A DNA stretch of 64,000 nt from Plazaster borealis. Lineage: Eukaryota; Echinodermata; Asteroidea; Forcipulatida; Labidiasteridae. Both the position numbers and the translations under genes were made by a program. Under the pieces are notes generated by a model. The model made no database searches and was not told where the DNA came from. It saw nothing but the letters and a program-made list of their open reading frames with translations. The stretch is from positions 1,302,001 through 1,366,000 of the forward strand of contig CM037470.1 of the NCBI GenBank assembly GCA_021014325.1. Direction: 5' to 3'. Position 1 is the stretch's first letter; each line of letters starts with the position of its first letter. Of this stretch, positions 12,331 through 23,299 are shown piece after piece.

Positions 12331-12417
12331 GGGCAAACCATGTTAACCCCCTCCCCAAGCCATAACCCCCCCCCCCCTTCCCAAGAAACTCTGTACATTG
12401 TATTATTGTGTCAACCA

Positions 12418-12617
12418 GGGTCTAATTTCATAGAGTCTGCTTAAATACACATAAAGTAGCTAAGCACAACAAAATTATGCAAGTACATGTACCAGGATAA
12501 GGTTACCAGCCAAAATACCATGTCACGTGTATCATCTGTGACTGGTTTCCTTCTAATTTTTGCTTTGAAGAAAAGAGATCAGCAATTTTTCTGCTTTATT
12601 TAGTAACTCTACGAAAT
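12418..12617. mobile_element. Family B palindromic element
   Basis: Left end gggtctaatttcatagagtc and right end ctctacgaaattgggcc are inverted. The middle carries ataaggttaccagccaaaat. MITE-like and non-coding. Confidence 0.6.
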
Positions 12618-12716
12618 TGGGCCGGAATAGTAGCAGGTTCAATAAACTTTAGACTACATGTAAATTACTTGAGAGAGTTGATTTACACAGTAATGTACCT
12701 GTACAAATGCACATGG

Positions 12717-12758
12717 TGCGTCATGGCCGAGTGTTCAACACACTGGACTCAAGCTCTG
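12717..12758 (+). mobile_element. SINE family H 5' fragment
   Basis: Only the head remains: gcgtcatggccgagtgttca followed by actcaagctct. It is cut off where the family B element at 12759 begins, so that element probably inserted into it. The phrases gatcagagtgtcatgagtgt and tcaagtcccgttcttgacac at about 13368-13412 look like the rest of the same SINE. Confidence 0.5.
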
Positions 12759-12960
12759 GGCCCAATTTCATAGAGCTGCTTAAGCAGAAAGTTTTGCTTA
12801 ACCAATTTCTGCTTAGCAAAAATTAGCAGGAAAATCAGTCGAAAATTGTACATGAATTGGCATTTTGGTTGGTGTTCTGTTTCTAGTAAGCACAAATGAT
12901 TTTTGCTTGGCTAATTTGTGTGCTTCAGCAGCTCTATGAAATCATGATGAAATTAGGCCC
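12759..12960. mobile_element. Family B palindromic element
   Basis: Left end gggcccaatttcatagagct, right end agctctatgaaatcatgatg then ggccc. Interior aagcagaaa..ttagcagg and cattttggttggtg match other copies. Directly followed by another family B copy. Confidence 0.65.
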
Positions 12961-13150
12961 TGGGCCCAATTTCATAGAGTCGCTTAAGCGGAAAATATTG
13001 CTTAACAATTGTCTGCTAAGCGGAAATGAGCGGGATACCAGTCACAAAGTGTGTGACATGATAGTTTGGCTGGTAACCTTATTCTGGTAAGCATAATTTG
13101 GTTGTGCTAAGCAACTTTTTGTGCTTAAGCGACTTTATGAAACTATGCCC
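12961..13150. mobile_element. Family B palindromic element
   Basis: Left end gggcccaatttcatagagtc, right end gcgactttatgaaactatgc. Tandem neighbour of the copy at 12759, joined through the gggccc motif. Confidence 0.65.
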
Positions 13151-13175
13151 TGGTGTTTATGCTGATCAGAGGGGG

Positions 13176-13364
13176 ACTGCTCTATATTCCGACACCCCTA
13201 CATGTATGTTCCGACACCCCTATGTTCCGACAACCCCCTCATGATTTACATAGGGTTAGGGTTAGGGTTAGGGTTAGGGTAAGGGTTAGGAATAGGAAAA
13301 TACACCAGGGTTGTCGGAACATAGGGGTGTCGGAACATAGGGGTGTCGAAACATAGGGGTGTAA
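13176..13364. repeat. Interstitial telomere-type tract between inverted arms
   Basis: At 13252-13290 there are about six TTAGGG units, one of them altered to taaggg. To the left, gttccgacacccctat-type phrases occur three times. To the right, ataggggtgtcggaac-type phrases occur three times as their inverse. The block could therefore fold as a stem with the telomeric repeat in the loop. Confidence 0.8.
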
Positions 13365-13419
13365 CCGATCAGAGTGTCATGAGTGTAGGTTCAAGTCCCG
13401 TTCTTGACACTTGTGTCCT

Positions 13420-13754
13420 TAAAGCACTAAAGGACAACATTGGTAATTGTTGAAGACCACTATCAACAGTTTATGTGATACATGTACATGAAATAACAAA
13501 CCTGTAAAAGTTTTAGCTTGATCGGTCATCGGAGTCACAAGAAAATAGTGTTCTAAGCAAAAAACTTGTAAGTTTTCACTCTTTTCAAGCATTGGGTTTT
13601 GGACTCGCGAGATCAAAACTAATTGTTATACGCATTTCAAAAAAATAATATTTCAAGGGAAGTTTTCCACAATGACCATCTAAGTTTTGTGCAAATCTGT
13701 GAACATTTATATTTCCACACTTACCAATGTTATACAGTTGTACACACCCTTTAA
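13420..13754. mobile_element. Family A-related element
   Basis: Starts aaagcactaaaggacaacat and ends accaatgttatacagttgta before tttaaag. Internal aacctgtaaaagttttagct and cacaagaaaatagtg blocks place it with the subfamilies at 9000 and 21516. It abuts the next copy. Confidence 0.55.
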
Positions 13755-14136
13755 AGGCACTGGACACGTTTGGTAATTGTCAAAGACTGTCAAAGACCAG
13801 TATTCTTACACTTAGTGTATCCCAACATATATGCATAAAATAACGAGCCTGTGAAAATTTGGGCTCAATTGGTCATCAAAGTTGCAATAAAATGATGAAA
13901 GAAAAACACCCTTGTTGTACAAATTTGTGTGCTTTCAGAAAGGCTTCTGGCCTGAAGTCTTTTAATATTTTAGTGAGAAATTACCTCTTTCTCAAAAACT
14001 CTGTACTCAGAGGGAGTCGTTACTCACAATGTTTTATACTATTAACAGCTCTCCGTTGCTCGTTACCAAGTAAATTTTTAAGCTAATATGTATTTTGAGT
14101 AATTACCAAACGTGTACGATGCCTAATGCCTTTAAG
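13753..14136. mobile_element. Family A element (ggcactggacacgtttgg ends)
   Basis: Left end aaaggcactggacacgtttg, right end ccaaacgtgtacgatgcc and then aatgccttt. The interior includes gggctcaattggtcatcaaa and gttttatactattaacagct. The doubled 'gcctaatgcc' at the right end is a small local duplication. Confidence 0.7.
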
Positions 14137-14184
14137 CAAAACATTTAACAATTATTGCATTGCCATTTAGATGGATGTACATGT

Positions 14185-14310
14185 ACATGATGTAAAGCCG
14201 TAGGTCCCATGTGTTGTGTAATGCACGTAAAAGAACCCAGTTGATCGCTACTGGTTTCGCCCCTGTGTTTCTGGCAGTGGCTGAACGCTCCGCAGCGCTT
14301 ACTAAACCTT
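14185..14310 (+). mobile_element. SINE family H body fragment
   Basis: Contains taaagccgtaggtcccatgt, gcacgtaaaagaacccag and tttcgcccctgtgtttctgg. The tRNA-like head is missing. Downstream (14393-14440) a segment aaaaagcgctttgagatgct then agggctgtataaaaac resembles the tail of this SINE and of LINE fragments in the window. Confidence 0.5.
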
Positions 14311-14905
14311 TATAAGTTGCTACACTGTATTACATAAATTAATGGGCCTTAAAATTCAAAAACTTTTAAAACCTGTCTTAATATTTTTTAATAAAAAGCG
14401 CTTTGAGATGCTAGTGATAAAGGGCTGTATAAAAACTAACTATTGTTGGTGAGCCGTTTGAAGTACTTTGCGCTTGTGATAAAGCGAGCTACAATGTTGG
14501 TGTTTGAAGTACTTTGCGTTGCAGTTTGTTCACCCATTCAAACTCAAAGCAGAAACAACTATGCACTACTGTACGTATAGAGACTGACCTAAGTCATATG
14601 TAAGCAAATAGTAAAGTTGATCAACACACAAACTTGGACCACTGACCAGCGAACTTTGGCCATCCAAAGACAATAATCAAGAAAAACCTGTCTACACTGT
14701 ATAAATGCCCCTCCACACTGTGTATATATACAACAATTAGTTAGGGGTTGTTTTGCAAAGAAAAAAGCAGCCATGAAGATATGAGTAAACTTTAGGATTG
14801 TGGTCATCAAAAAAACAAACAATTGATTAGCTTGTTTCCAGTCTGAAAGTTCACCGATTATGAATTCCACCAGTGTCAATCCACCAGATAAAAACATTTG
14901 TCTCT

Positions 14906-15270
14906 GAAATCAGACCTGGGATTTCATCTTTGAGGGGCGTAGTGTTGGCCAGAGGGGTGACTGGGTGTCTTTTGGACAGTCCCTGTTTTAAATTTTGACA
15001 CCCTGTTTTTTCGGTCATTTACATGTAAATGTAATGTCAGTGAACAATTTGGACACCCAGTTTTTAAGTTTCCAGCAAATTTTTGGACACCCTTTTACCA
15101 AATCCTGGCTAAAACCTTGTTGAGAGGGCAAGGCCATTTTCATTTTGCAAAAGGGCACTTCCATTGGAAAGTCTTAAAGTCCATGGGGAACTTTTGAAGG
15201 GGCACCAAGGCCAAGACCAAGGCCAAGACCAGGGACAACAGAAGCAATGGCCCCTGTGGCCTCCATGAAA
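14906..15270. repeat. Family E repeat split by a family F insertion
   Basis: Family E reads gatttcatctttgag then gggcaaggccattttcattt and agtcttaaagtccatgggg. An uninterrupted copy is at 16384-16542. Here the two halves are separated at about 14935-15120 by a unit rich in gacaccctg and gtgtccaa phrases, which recurs alone at 47888-48055. This is a nested insertion. Confidence 0.55.
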
Positions 15271-15369
15271 GCCCGGAAAATACCATTTGAAGACACCAAA
15301 AATGACTGTCGCTCAATCAAATTGCAGCACACGGGAGACTTCTGGGGAAGCTACAATCTCGGCCAAAAT

Positions 15370-15490
15370 GGTCGGGACACTGATGGCTACGGCTACGGCT
15401 GGATCGCCGCGTGGCCATACGTTGAAGTATAGGATGTCCTTAGCAACACCCTTAGCAACAGTCTTAGCTGTAGCTACCATTTCAGATACG
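15370..15490. repeat. Family M interspersed repeat
   Basis: Shares ggctacggctac, a cgttgaagcataggatgtcc-like segment and an agcaacagtcttagctgtagc-type end with 48343-48465 and 51706-51835. The ends are loosely inverted (tagccgtagccac versus gtggctacggcta), so it is probably a small palindromic element. Confidence 0.5.
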
Positions 15491-15587
15491 GCCTATTTTC
15501 TACTAAGCCTGGATGCATTCACCATGATTGTTGCAGGCTGGCATAGTTTGTCTATCAATCATTCAAAACCACAGTGGATGGATGATA

Positions 15588-15762
15588 TAGACCTTTATCA
15601 CACTGTCACCATCTTGGTCATGTTCCCTGTTTCCAATAACAGTAATGAATGCTAACATTCATTGCACGTGGCACCAGACTATTATTTCGTCCAGCCTCAG
15701 TTTGGTTACAATGAGTTGGAATGGAGTAAAATCAAGATGACCACACCGTGATAAAGGTCTAT
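15588..15762. mobile_element. Short element with 15-bp perfect terminal inverted repeats
   Basis: Left terminus atagacctttatcac and right terminus gtgataaaggtctat are exact inverses. The adjacent bases (actgtcaccatcttggt and aaatcaagatgaccacacc) continue an imperfect stem. Just outside its left edge is a single copy of the monomer that is tandemly repeated in LRRC58 intron 1. Confidence 0.6.
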
Positions 15763-16383
15763 TGAGAATGTGTTCTGGCGGCACAACTGTGAAAAGAACT
15801 AGGGGCCTAACTGTTCAACACTCTCATGTAGAAAAATTTAATCATCAAACAGTTAGACACTTGTTGCTTGGGAACACCCAACAACAAAACTAAATCAACT
15901 AAAAAGCAATCAATCGATAGAAAAAAATAAAAACATCCACAGGTAAATAAAAGTCACACAAATCTGAATACAAAATACACAAATTATTATTGAAAATAGG
16001 AAAAAAATACACAGTACAAAGGTACAGCGCAACATACTGTACAGAGAACACGGTGTTCTTCGTACACAGTACTGTACATACACTGTATGTACTTAGGGCT
16101 TTTTGGGGGCATGAGGGCTTGGACAATGGCTCCGGCTTCATTTCCAGCTTCATCATCTAATTTGGAACACTGTGCCTTTTGCACAGTGCTTCAACATCAA
16201 ACAGAGCCCAGAGCCTCAGCAGAGGTTTAGAAAAAGCCCTCCGAGGTTAAAAGTACAGAAACTAAAGTTCAAAGTTCAAACTACAAAACAAAACAAAATT
16301 ATACACAAAACTACAAAATCTTTAAAATGATTTCTTTTGCTAAAGTACGACCTGTTATAGGTGTGATAATCGTAGATAGTCCA

Positions 16384-16542
16384 GAGCTGGAATTTCATCT
16401 TTGAGAGAGCAAGGCCATTTTCATTTTGCAAAGGGCACTCCATTTGAAAATCTTATAAAGTCTATGGGAAACTTTGAAAGGGGCACCGAGGCCAAGACCA
16501 ATGGGGCAAAAGGCCTCCGTTGCCTCCATGTAATTCCAGGCC
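16384..16542. repeat. Family E repeat, uninterrupted copy
   Basis: aatttcatctttgagagagc, aaggccattttcattttgca and ggggcaccgaggccaagacc in order. It serves as the reference for the split copy at 14906. Confidence 0.55.
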
Positions 16543-16619
16543 TGACAGTCACATCACTTATAACTGTCAGGAGGATCAAGGATTATGACTATCATGCATG
16601 ACATGTCTGCCATACACGC

Positions 16620-16745
16620 TGTAGTCAATATCCTGTTTTCTACATTGTTGTTTCGTTTGTACAAATTATTAGGGAACAACTGGTCAATATATCCTGTTTT
16701 CTACAATGTTGTTTCGTTTGTACAAATCATTAGGAACAACTGTTA
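16620..16745. repeat. Local tandem duplication, unit about 65 bp
   Basis: The phrase tcaatatcctgttttctaca followed by ttgttgtttcgtttgtacaaat, a ttaggaacaac-type end and a further tggtcaatat occurs twice in a row (about 16625 and 16683). Confidence 0.6.
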
Positions 16746-16834
16746 CTGAAACAAGAGTTTGCTGAAAACATTCACCAAAAATCTGTTTATGCAATTCTGC
16801 CCAGGGAATTTATCCAATAAGGTCAACTGATCAG

Positions 16835-16925
16835 CATTCTCCCTTTAAAACAGTGGTAAGCTAGGCAAATGTTTGCCAGCTAAAACACCTGAGGACCAGT
16901 CAAAATTTAGCCACCAGTTGATTTG
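16835..16925. repeat. Family C fragment
   Basis: cattctccctttaaaacagt, ttgccagctaaaacacctga and ggaccagtcaaaatt. Left part of family C only. Confidence 0.45.
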
Positions 16926-17652
16926 TTGATGATTTTAATGGATGTTGGACTTTATTTCCCTTTTTTAATATTCCTCTTGAGGAATTGGTAGCTGAAACGA
17001 CAAATGTTGTCCTTTAAAAAGGAAAATTCAAGCGCATATTTCATTGAGGGGACGGAACTCTTGCACTCTCATGCACAAAGGAACTAGAAATGTAGTGTAG
17101 CGAGCAGCGTTGCCATGACCACCATAGACCAGACAATTTGTTTTTTTCTTCATGATTTTGACACTTTGTAATAGTTTGAAGTGCCTGTGCCTCTTTGTAC
17201 TGTCAACCCTTCCGTGCCCTCTGGACAGGTAAGGACATAATTTGACCTAAATTAAGGGAGATAAAGTGGTGACCGGATGTGGAATTTAAGCCAAAATTCA
17301 CTCCAAATAATGAAATATGGACCTGTGAAAAATCTGGTTGAAACACTACATAGTCATCGGAGTACGTTTTTTTATAGCAAAGTTTTGAATGTGTACCTTC
17401 TCTCTACTCAAGACAAATTCAATTTAGCCTTTCCCAAAAAAGTATGCTAATAACATGGTTGGCAAACGCCTTAGAGTTGTGCAGTCTAGGCAGATGCACA
17501 AATGCGTATGCGTCACGCCACCATCAGCCCCGTACAAAAAGGCGCGATAATCCCTCATTTTGTCCACCTAGTGTTTGCACACGCTTGAGTGATGCGCAGT
17601 TTACATCTTACATGGGAATGGTCTATTTGGGATTCCCGAGTGCAAAGGTTTA

Positions 17653-17786
17653 AGCACGGTTCATACTTCACGCAAAGCGAAGCGAATTTTCTTGCGTTAC
17701 AATTGGAAAGAACGGCGCATACTGATTATTGTGTCACCAAAATTCGCTTCGCATCCTCTTTCGCGTGAAGTATGAACCGGGCTTGA
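17653..17786. mobile_element. Foldback MITE, about 130 bp
   Basis: Left arm gcacggttcatacttcacgc then gcgaagcgaattt. Right arm aattcgcttcgc then cgcgtgaagtatgaaccggg. The arms form an imperfect stem over most of the element. Confidence 0.65.
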
Positions 17787-18276
17787 GGTTTATAATTCCC
17801 ATCCCAAATTACTCAAGCTTTACTGGTGACTAAAATAGGTTACACAGGAACTCAACTCAACTACTCGAATAACTCAACTCAAGATTCACCGAGTTTCTGC
17901 TGCTGAGTGAGTTTACAAAGTTAGACAAGATTCATTCCTCACTCCTGCAAGTGCAAGTGCAAAAACCTACTCAACAGAACACGTCAAACTCAGTTTTTGT
18001 TGTTTTACTTCCTCCATGGTCAAAACAAGTACCAAACGTGGCTCTTTTTTACCAAATAAACATCGAACATAACTATATTATGATCATTTCACAACCGCTG
18101 TTGCCAAACTAACAAAAATTCGCCAAGTCGACCTGTCTATTATTTACACGCAAACTAATGCACTGGCAAAAATAGCAACATGTGTATACGCACAGTGCAC
18201 TGTGTAACTTTACGTACAAAAACCGCTCTCGCCCCTCGATTTCCAATTCACGAGCCTCAAAAAACTCAATTTTTAC

Positions 18277-18459
18277 CTTTGTTTTTGTGATGACGTGTGT
18301 GGCTAGCTTGACGACAGCAAAGTTCCCTTTTCCTATGGTCCTCTCGATCTCATAATACCCAACTCGGACCGGTGTTTTGGACCTACCAGCCCCGGAAAGT
18401 GTGGCATTTTGGCCGGGCGTTCGCCCACCGCTCGACGCCATGTTGGGGGTTTTTGACAT
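18277..18459 (-). CDS. SIK3: SIK-family protein kinase (SIK3-like), first coding exon, partial
   Basis: Salt-inducible kinases are AMPK-related Ser/Thr kinases, activated by LKB1, that phosphorylate CRTC coactivators and class IIa HDACs. This exon encodes a short Ser/Gly-rich leader and then the start of the kinase domain: VGYYEIERTIGKGNFAVVKL, whose GKGNFAVVK is the glycine-rich ATP loop. The GYYEI.RTIGKGNFAVVK wording is closer to SIK3 than to SIK1 or SIK2 as I recall them. The ATG at 18459 is the first methionine in frame, with a second six codons on. The exon ends in ...ITKTK, immediately before a GT donor at 18276. The catalytic Lys (VAIK) would lie on the next exon, which I cannot find in the remaining 18 kb to the left, so intron 1 is long or the gene is broken. 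The orthologue choice within SIK is less certain than the family. Confidence 0.85.
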
Positions 18460-18660
18460 CTGATGAATTGATGTGTTTGATTATTATAAGATATTGCATG
18501 CACTGCACACTCTGATCTGTTGCCCCGTCTTGATTTTGGCCAGTCGCTAAAAAAGTTTAGTTCTTCGTTTTTTACCCACTCGACACACAAACAGCTGAAG
18601 ACTACATATAGATTATAATAATTATAGAACAATAATTGGGGGAAAAGTTACACAATGAAA
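18460..18660 (-). promoter_or_regulatory. Probable 5' UTR and promoter-proximal region of the SIK gene
   Basis: Immediately upstream of the SIK start codon, in a stretch free of the dispersed repeats that fill the surroundings. No TATA box or defined site is evident, so the call rests on position alone. Confidence 0.3.
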
Positions 18661-19612
18661 CCTCTTAATGCAGCTACCATTATTGTCACACACCCTGTCT
18701 TCCATACCAATAACCAATTATAATTCCGCATTCAGCTAATTATAATTTTGCAGACTATTTTCACTTAGAGCCTAGTTTTGGGTCCAATTTTAAGTTTATA
18801 GTTATACGAAAGAAAACATGATGCCTCCTCTCCAGCTGGAAAAAGTAAAAGACTGTAATTGTACATGGCATCTTGGCCATCTATCTAATATTATAATTGG
18901 CCAAATTTCCTGCGCTCGGTTTAAAGTGTCAAACTCTCTCTACAAAAAAACACCAATTATTTTACTTTATAATTATTTTGTTCGGCGGTGGACGAGTTTA
19001 TTCAGTTTTGCTCTCAACTGGTCAGGAGGCCGACGACCCCTATGATGTCACAAGCCCAAAACAGCGCCCTCAATTAGGTCAATGAAGACCTATCATTGGC
19101 TGAGAGTTGAGCGGGTGCGTACACGCGTCCATTATTTCCATTGTTTGACCTCAGCAATGGCGGCCGATGCAAGGGGGTGGAACAGGATCAATATTAATTC
19201 AAACATCCCATCCCCATTGTGTAGGCTTATCCAGGAACGATCACATTCAGATGACGATAAGAGGGACGCTATCCCCACCCTCTTACCCCCCCCCCACCCA
19301 ACTCATGACTGTGAGATGCGTTGTCGTTATAATTATTGACCCGTCGCACAACGCGCAGCGCACTCACGTCCTGTCCGCCATTTTGGGAGTCAAAATGAAC
19401 ACAAAATAATTGACTCCAAAGCGTTTGTGCAAAGGGGGTCAATACTATTTGAATCAGATGGACCTCCCCACCGACTCGTTTCGCGTTCGTCCCTTTTTGA
19501 TTTCCTTGGTTCTCTTTCTAAACCTCGGTTTTAGGCTCTTGGCTTTATTTGGTGTTGGAAACACCGCACAAAATGTACACTACTCCAAAATGTATTACAG
19601 AGCCCAAGCTAG
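18661..19612. other. Intergenic stretch without an assigned gene
   Basis: Upstream of the SIK exon. It is locally GC-richer near 19000-19400 and contains the phrase caatggcggccgatgc, which looks like a translation start context, followed by a 61-codon ORF to 19339 that I do not recognise. A C-run is at about 19285. No repeat family was recognised. Confidence 0.3.
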
Positions 19613-19797
19613 AGCCGGTGTGGCAGAAGATTCTGTCCCCGGAGATTCTGTTTCCCATACGGCGATCTGAGTGTGTACAAATTTCTTCTGGTACGGTAGC
19701 GCCCTCTTTTGTATCAACCTCCTCAAGCCCAATATTAATTTTCCATAAATAAGGGGGAGAGAATCTCCGGTGGATAGATTTCTCTAAGACACCGGAT
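19613..19797. mobile_element. Short element with gccggtgt / acaccgg ends
   Basis: Left end agagccggtgtggcagaaga, right end ctaagacaccggatccc. It contains agattctgtccccgg and gagaatctccggtgg, phrases also found between 38143 and 38876, so the two loci share a family. Confidence 0.45.
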
Positions 19798-20039
19798 CCC
19801 AAACTTATGTTTTGAAAAGGGTCGCTTTTTGTGTCAAGTTCGATCGCATGATCATCCGATTCTTCGTTATTTTTGGTATGGACACAATAATGTGTATAGG
19901 CCTACTATTCAACCCCCAAAATCCGTCAGTATATACGGAGACAGAAATTATCCCCAGAGCGATGGGAAACCGTATACCAAACTTTACTAAAAACAACTGA
20001 ATCATTAATTTAAACGTTTTATTTAAGTCAAAGCAAGGT

Positions 20040-20100
20040 TTCAACCACTGAGTATGTGTCGTGGGTTCGAATCCCACCCGAGTAATGCCTGTGATTTTTT
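20040..20100 (+). mobile_element. tRNA-derived SINE head (family C2)
   Basis: Ends cgtgggttcgaatcccaccc then gagtaatgcctgtgattttt and a T run. The same head, with the same gagtaat(at)cctgtg tail, occurs on the minus strand at 44755-44835. The A box is poor and the tRNA fold incomplete, so it is not a functional tRNA. Confidence 0.5.
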
Positions 20101-20389
20101 TTTTTTTTTTTTTTTTTCACAGGACTCGGGGAAAGTAGGCCTACCGAGTATACAGTGCTTTACAGACATCGGTGTACGGGTAAAACCAAATATAATATTC
20201 TTTATCCCCGATGCAAATTTAACATCTATTAAAACATGTATGTTTTTTACTGGATAGTTAGTCTGACCTGAGGTGGTGTGCCTCCAGTCCGCCGACCACA
20301 CGAGGGAGTCATGACGTCCGGATCCTGGGTCCGGATGAACTCCACACGTACGTTTCACAAAATTAAAAATAATCCTTTTTACAAACAAT

Positions 20390-20560
20390 AAAACTCTAAC
20401 TCTTTCTTTACATTAACTTCAAATATCCATTCTTATGATACTCGAAGTACCCGTAAGAAAAATCTTTATGTCCGTTCCAACAGAACGTCATTGTTTAGAA
20501 ATAGTATTGTCCAACGTGGTACTACATATTGGAATAGTCTCTGCGATTCAGACCAAGTCC
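20390..20560 (+). mobile_element. LINE (non-LTR retrotransposon) ORF2 C-terminal fragment
   Basis: One frame reads FTLTSNIHSYDTRSTRKKN, then LYVRSNRTSLFRNSIVQRG and TTYWNSL. The order HSYDTR, then basic residues, then RG..YWNSLP is typical of the C-terminal end of animal non-LTR reverse-transcriptase polyproteins. There is no RT core, so it is a 5'-truncated fossil. A SINE-like tail (atagcaccatgtaatggttt) follows. Confidence 0.6.
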
Positions 20561-21515
20561 TTTACATAGCACCATGTAATGGTTTACAATGTCTGTGGCG
20601 CAATATGCTGTTCTTATCCGCTCGGCCACGACATGCCACAATTCTTTAAAATCTGCACTTACTTTGGCTAATTTTGCAAAAAACTAAAAGCTCAGTTCCT
20701 TAATTCTTAATAGTAAAAGAAAAGTTATGGCCTATTTTCCGGTTGATGATTTGTCTTAGTGCATACATGTTTATTTGTTTAGTCAGTGTTGTTCTAGTCT
20801 GTTAGTGTGTTTGTTTGTTTGTTGTTTGTCTGTCCCTAGGTACGGGAACAAAAGCTTTTGCTTCACCCTAGGCCTAAATGTTGCCCTGTTATGTCATTAT
20901 TTATTCAACTTCCGTGTAAAGGTTTGCCTTTATATATTTATTATCTTGTACGTTAACTTTAACGTTGTACCCTGGCTTGTAATGTAATGGCAACATTGAA
21001 ATAAATGTGATTGTAATAAAAACAAGGAAAACATGTGAATAAACTAAAAATAATATATGTTTCTACCTTCATGGCTTTAGGTTAACTTTGCATCGGGGAA
21101 ATAATAAAGAATATAATTGGTTAATAATTAATACCTTCATGGCGATACCAACAATGGATTTAGTTTGTTTGGATTTCTCGGCGCGACTTTTAGCAGAATC
21201 AAAAGAGGATACCATTTTTGACAGATACAGGACACTAGTTTTTTTCCTGATGTGTATATACTTTCTTGGACCAAGACTATAGAGCAACTTTCAATCTTCA
21301 TTAAACTTGTTGTCCAGTAAATACAAATCGGAAGGGAACATCATGACCAGAAACTGATGTTGGGTTATAACTAAAGCAATTGTTTCCCCGATCATAATTT
21401 AAAGTGAAAAAGAGGCGGGAATCCACAATGTACGCTAAGATTGTCAATCAAAGGTTGCAGACGGTAGTCTTCGGATTCAAGAAGTATTATACGCTATTGT
21501 ATCAAAATTATTTAC

Positions 21516-21864
21516 GGGTAATGTACACTTTTGGTAACAGCTCAAAGTCAGTGTCCACATTTTGTGTGATTCAACACATGCATGAACAAACAAACCTGTG
21601 AAAGTTTGAGCTCAATTGGTCATCGAGGTCACGAGAAAATAGTGAAAAGAGACCTTATGTGTTTTCTGTTTTTTCAAACATCGAGTTTTTATCGCGCGTG
21701 ATAAAAACTATTGTTTTACTCATTTCTCAGAAACGATAGCATTTTAGGCAGGATATTTTAAGGAACTCTTTTTACCATTACTTACTTTAATTCATGTAAG
21801 TTATGTGTGAATCTGCCGGAACATTTTTTGTGTTTTTCGATCTTACCAATAGTGTACAGGGCAT
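21516..21864. mobile_element. Family A-related element (gggtaatgtacacttttgg ends)
   Basis: Left end gggtaatgtacacttttggt, right end accaatagtgtacagggca. The interior has aacctgtgaaagtttgagct and gtcacgagaaaatagtgaaaa, intermediate between family A and A-prime. Confidence 0.6.
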
Positions 21865-22137
21865 TTTTCAGAAACAGCAATTTTCAGAGTTGTTTTTACA
21901 GCGCTCTCTGTTGTTGAAACTATAACATTGGCGAACAAACAAACAAACATACACCCCTAAACAATCATACAAACGAACAAAACTATAGTATTTCAGGCTA
22001 CAATCCCAACGAACAGATCACAAGCACGGTCAGGGTCGAGGTTTGGAAAGTCTGGTTCAATGTCACGCAACTAAGCCTTTCATTCACACAGGAAAGAATT
22101 GCCACGGAAGTCCGGAATGAAAAAAACAAACAATTAT

Positions 22138-22216
22138 TGTTTCCGGTTTCTGCGAAACGTGCAGGAGGCAAAAGTACTGTTGGTCTCTCTCACGTGTCGC
22201 AGAAACCGCAAACAAT
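22138..22216. repeat. Hairpin-forming inverted repeat
   Basis: tgtttccggtttctgcgaaa then cgtg is inverted about 30 bases later as cacgtgtcgcagaaaccgca then aaca. Arms of about 24 bases with one or two mismatches. Confidence 0.6.
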
Positions 22217-22896
22217 GTTTTTTTCCTCTGGGGCCCACAACTTTATTAACACAAGAAGAATGCAACCCGAATGGTCCAGAGCGTACGGCTCTGGAATGGT
22301 CAATGGTAGTGCGCCCTCTGTTGTTGGCAATACAACGCGTGAACTCTTGGCACCGGGTTGACCGGGTTGTGGGGGTGTAAGGGTTGAACTTATTAATATT
22401 ATAGAGTGGCTGCAGTAAAAATACTTTTGATAAAGTTTTTAAAAGCACAGTTTGAATTGGCCATCAAATATGCAGACGCGTAAGCCCATTTCTAAAATCA
22501 ATCTAGGTACCTGTTTTTAAAATAGTTACCACTTTGTAATGTGCAGGGAGGCGGTGCTATTGGTGTCATTACAAAGACTGAAATAATTTTAGTAACAAAT
22601 TTAATTGGGGTTTAAAACTGCCCCAAACTGCAGGACAAAGTTCATATTATTATCAGCCGCTTGACGCATAAAATAAGTTAGTAGGTATCAGAAAGTAGCC
22701 CATTGAGCTATTTTGTAATAGTAATTCAATTAATCTCTTTTTAAAGTTACTTTACATTTTGTTGTTGTCTTCCTTGGAACATTTCATTGCAGTAAGCATA
22801 AAAAACTGCCCAGAGATTTCCTGCCAAACTAAAAACTGGGTTTATTTGCTCATCAAACAGATGAAAAAATAGCTTTCAAACAAAAAAAAGGAATGC

Positions 22897-23299
22897 TTAA
22901 AGGTGCTGTATATGTTTGGTAATTGGAACCCACTGTTTGTTTCAATCCTATATTGTTGTAGATATATACCATACAACTGACCTGTGAAAATTTGATTTCA
23001 AAAGGTGGTAGCATTTTTGAGAAATGGCCGAAAATTTGGACCGGTTATGTCCATGCAGGAAGAATAATCTGCATCGGAATACACACTCTGAGACGCATAA
23101 CGGCCGTAACGCTTCTCAGATTAAAATTTTTTGGGATAAAAATCTTTTTCCATAACCGCAGTACTTCGAAGTGAAAGGTTTCTCAAAATTCATTATACTA
23201 TCCAAAGTTGCTGTACTTCTAACCAAGGAAGTTTTTATTGCCATTAATTTTTAGAGTCTTTACCAAACATTTACCAATCGCTTTACGTCTAATGCCTTT
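22897..23299. mobile_element. Family A-related element, diverged
   Basis: Left end aaaggtgctgtatatgtttg then gtaattgg. The interior carries catacaactgacctgtgaaa, gaatacacactctgagacg and acttcgaagtgaaaggtttc. The right end near ttaccaaacatttaccaatc is eroded. Related to the copies at 50356 and 63818. Confidence 0.5.

Larger units (their letters stand above)
1..18276 (-). other. Probable first intron of the SIK-type kinase gene (repeat-filled, no recognised exon)
   Basis: I looked for continuation of the kinase domain (VAIK motif, HRDLKAEN, DFG) downstream of the exon at 18277-18459 on the minus strand and did not recognise any of it. The stretch holds only repeats, listed separately. Intervals where I see nothing specific include about 1-180, 2260-3290, 7050-7430, 8110-8520, 9370-9680, 10770-11240, 11850-12100, 15770-16380 and 16930-17640. 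Calling it an intron is an inference from the open splice donor at 18276. Confidence 0.5.

Noticed and set aside
15287..15655. 122-codon plus-strand ORF
   Set aside because: It runs across a family M repeat and the end of a short TIR element and has no domain.
18109..18276. Continuation of the SIK reading frame past the exon
   Set aside because: The frame stays open to 18109, but the kinase similarity stops exactly at a GT donor (ITKTK|GTAAAA) and the further residues (KIEFFEARELEIEG) are unlike any kinase.
19157..19339. 61-codon ORF starting with an atggcggcc-type start
   Set aside because: The start context looks good, but there is no recognisable domain, no clear donor and a simple C run inside. 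Not enough to call a gene.
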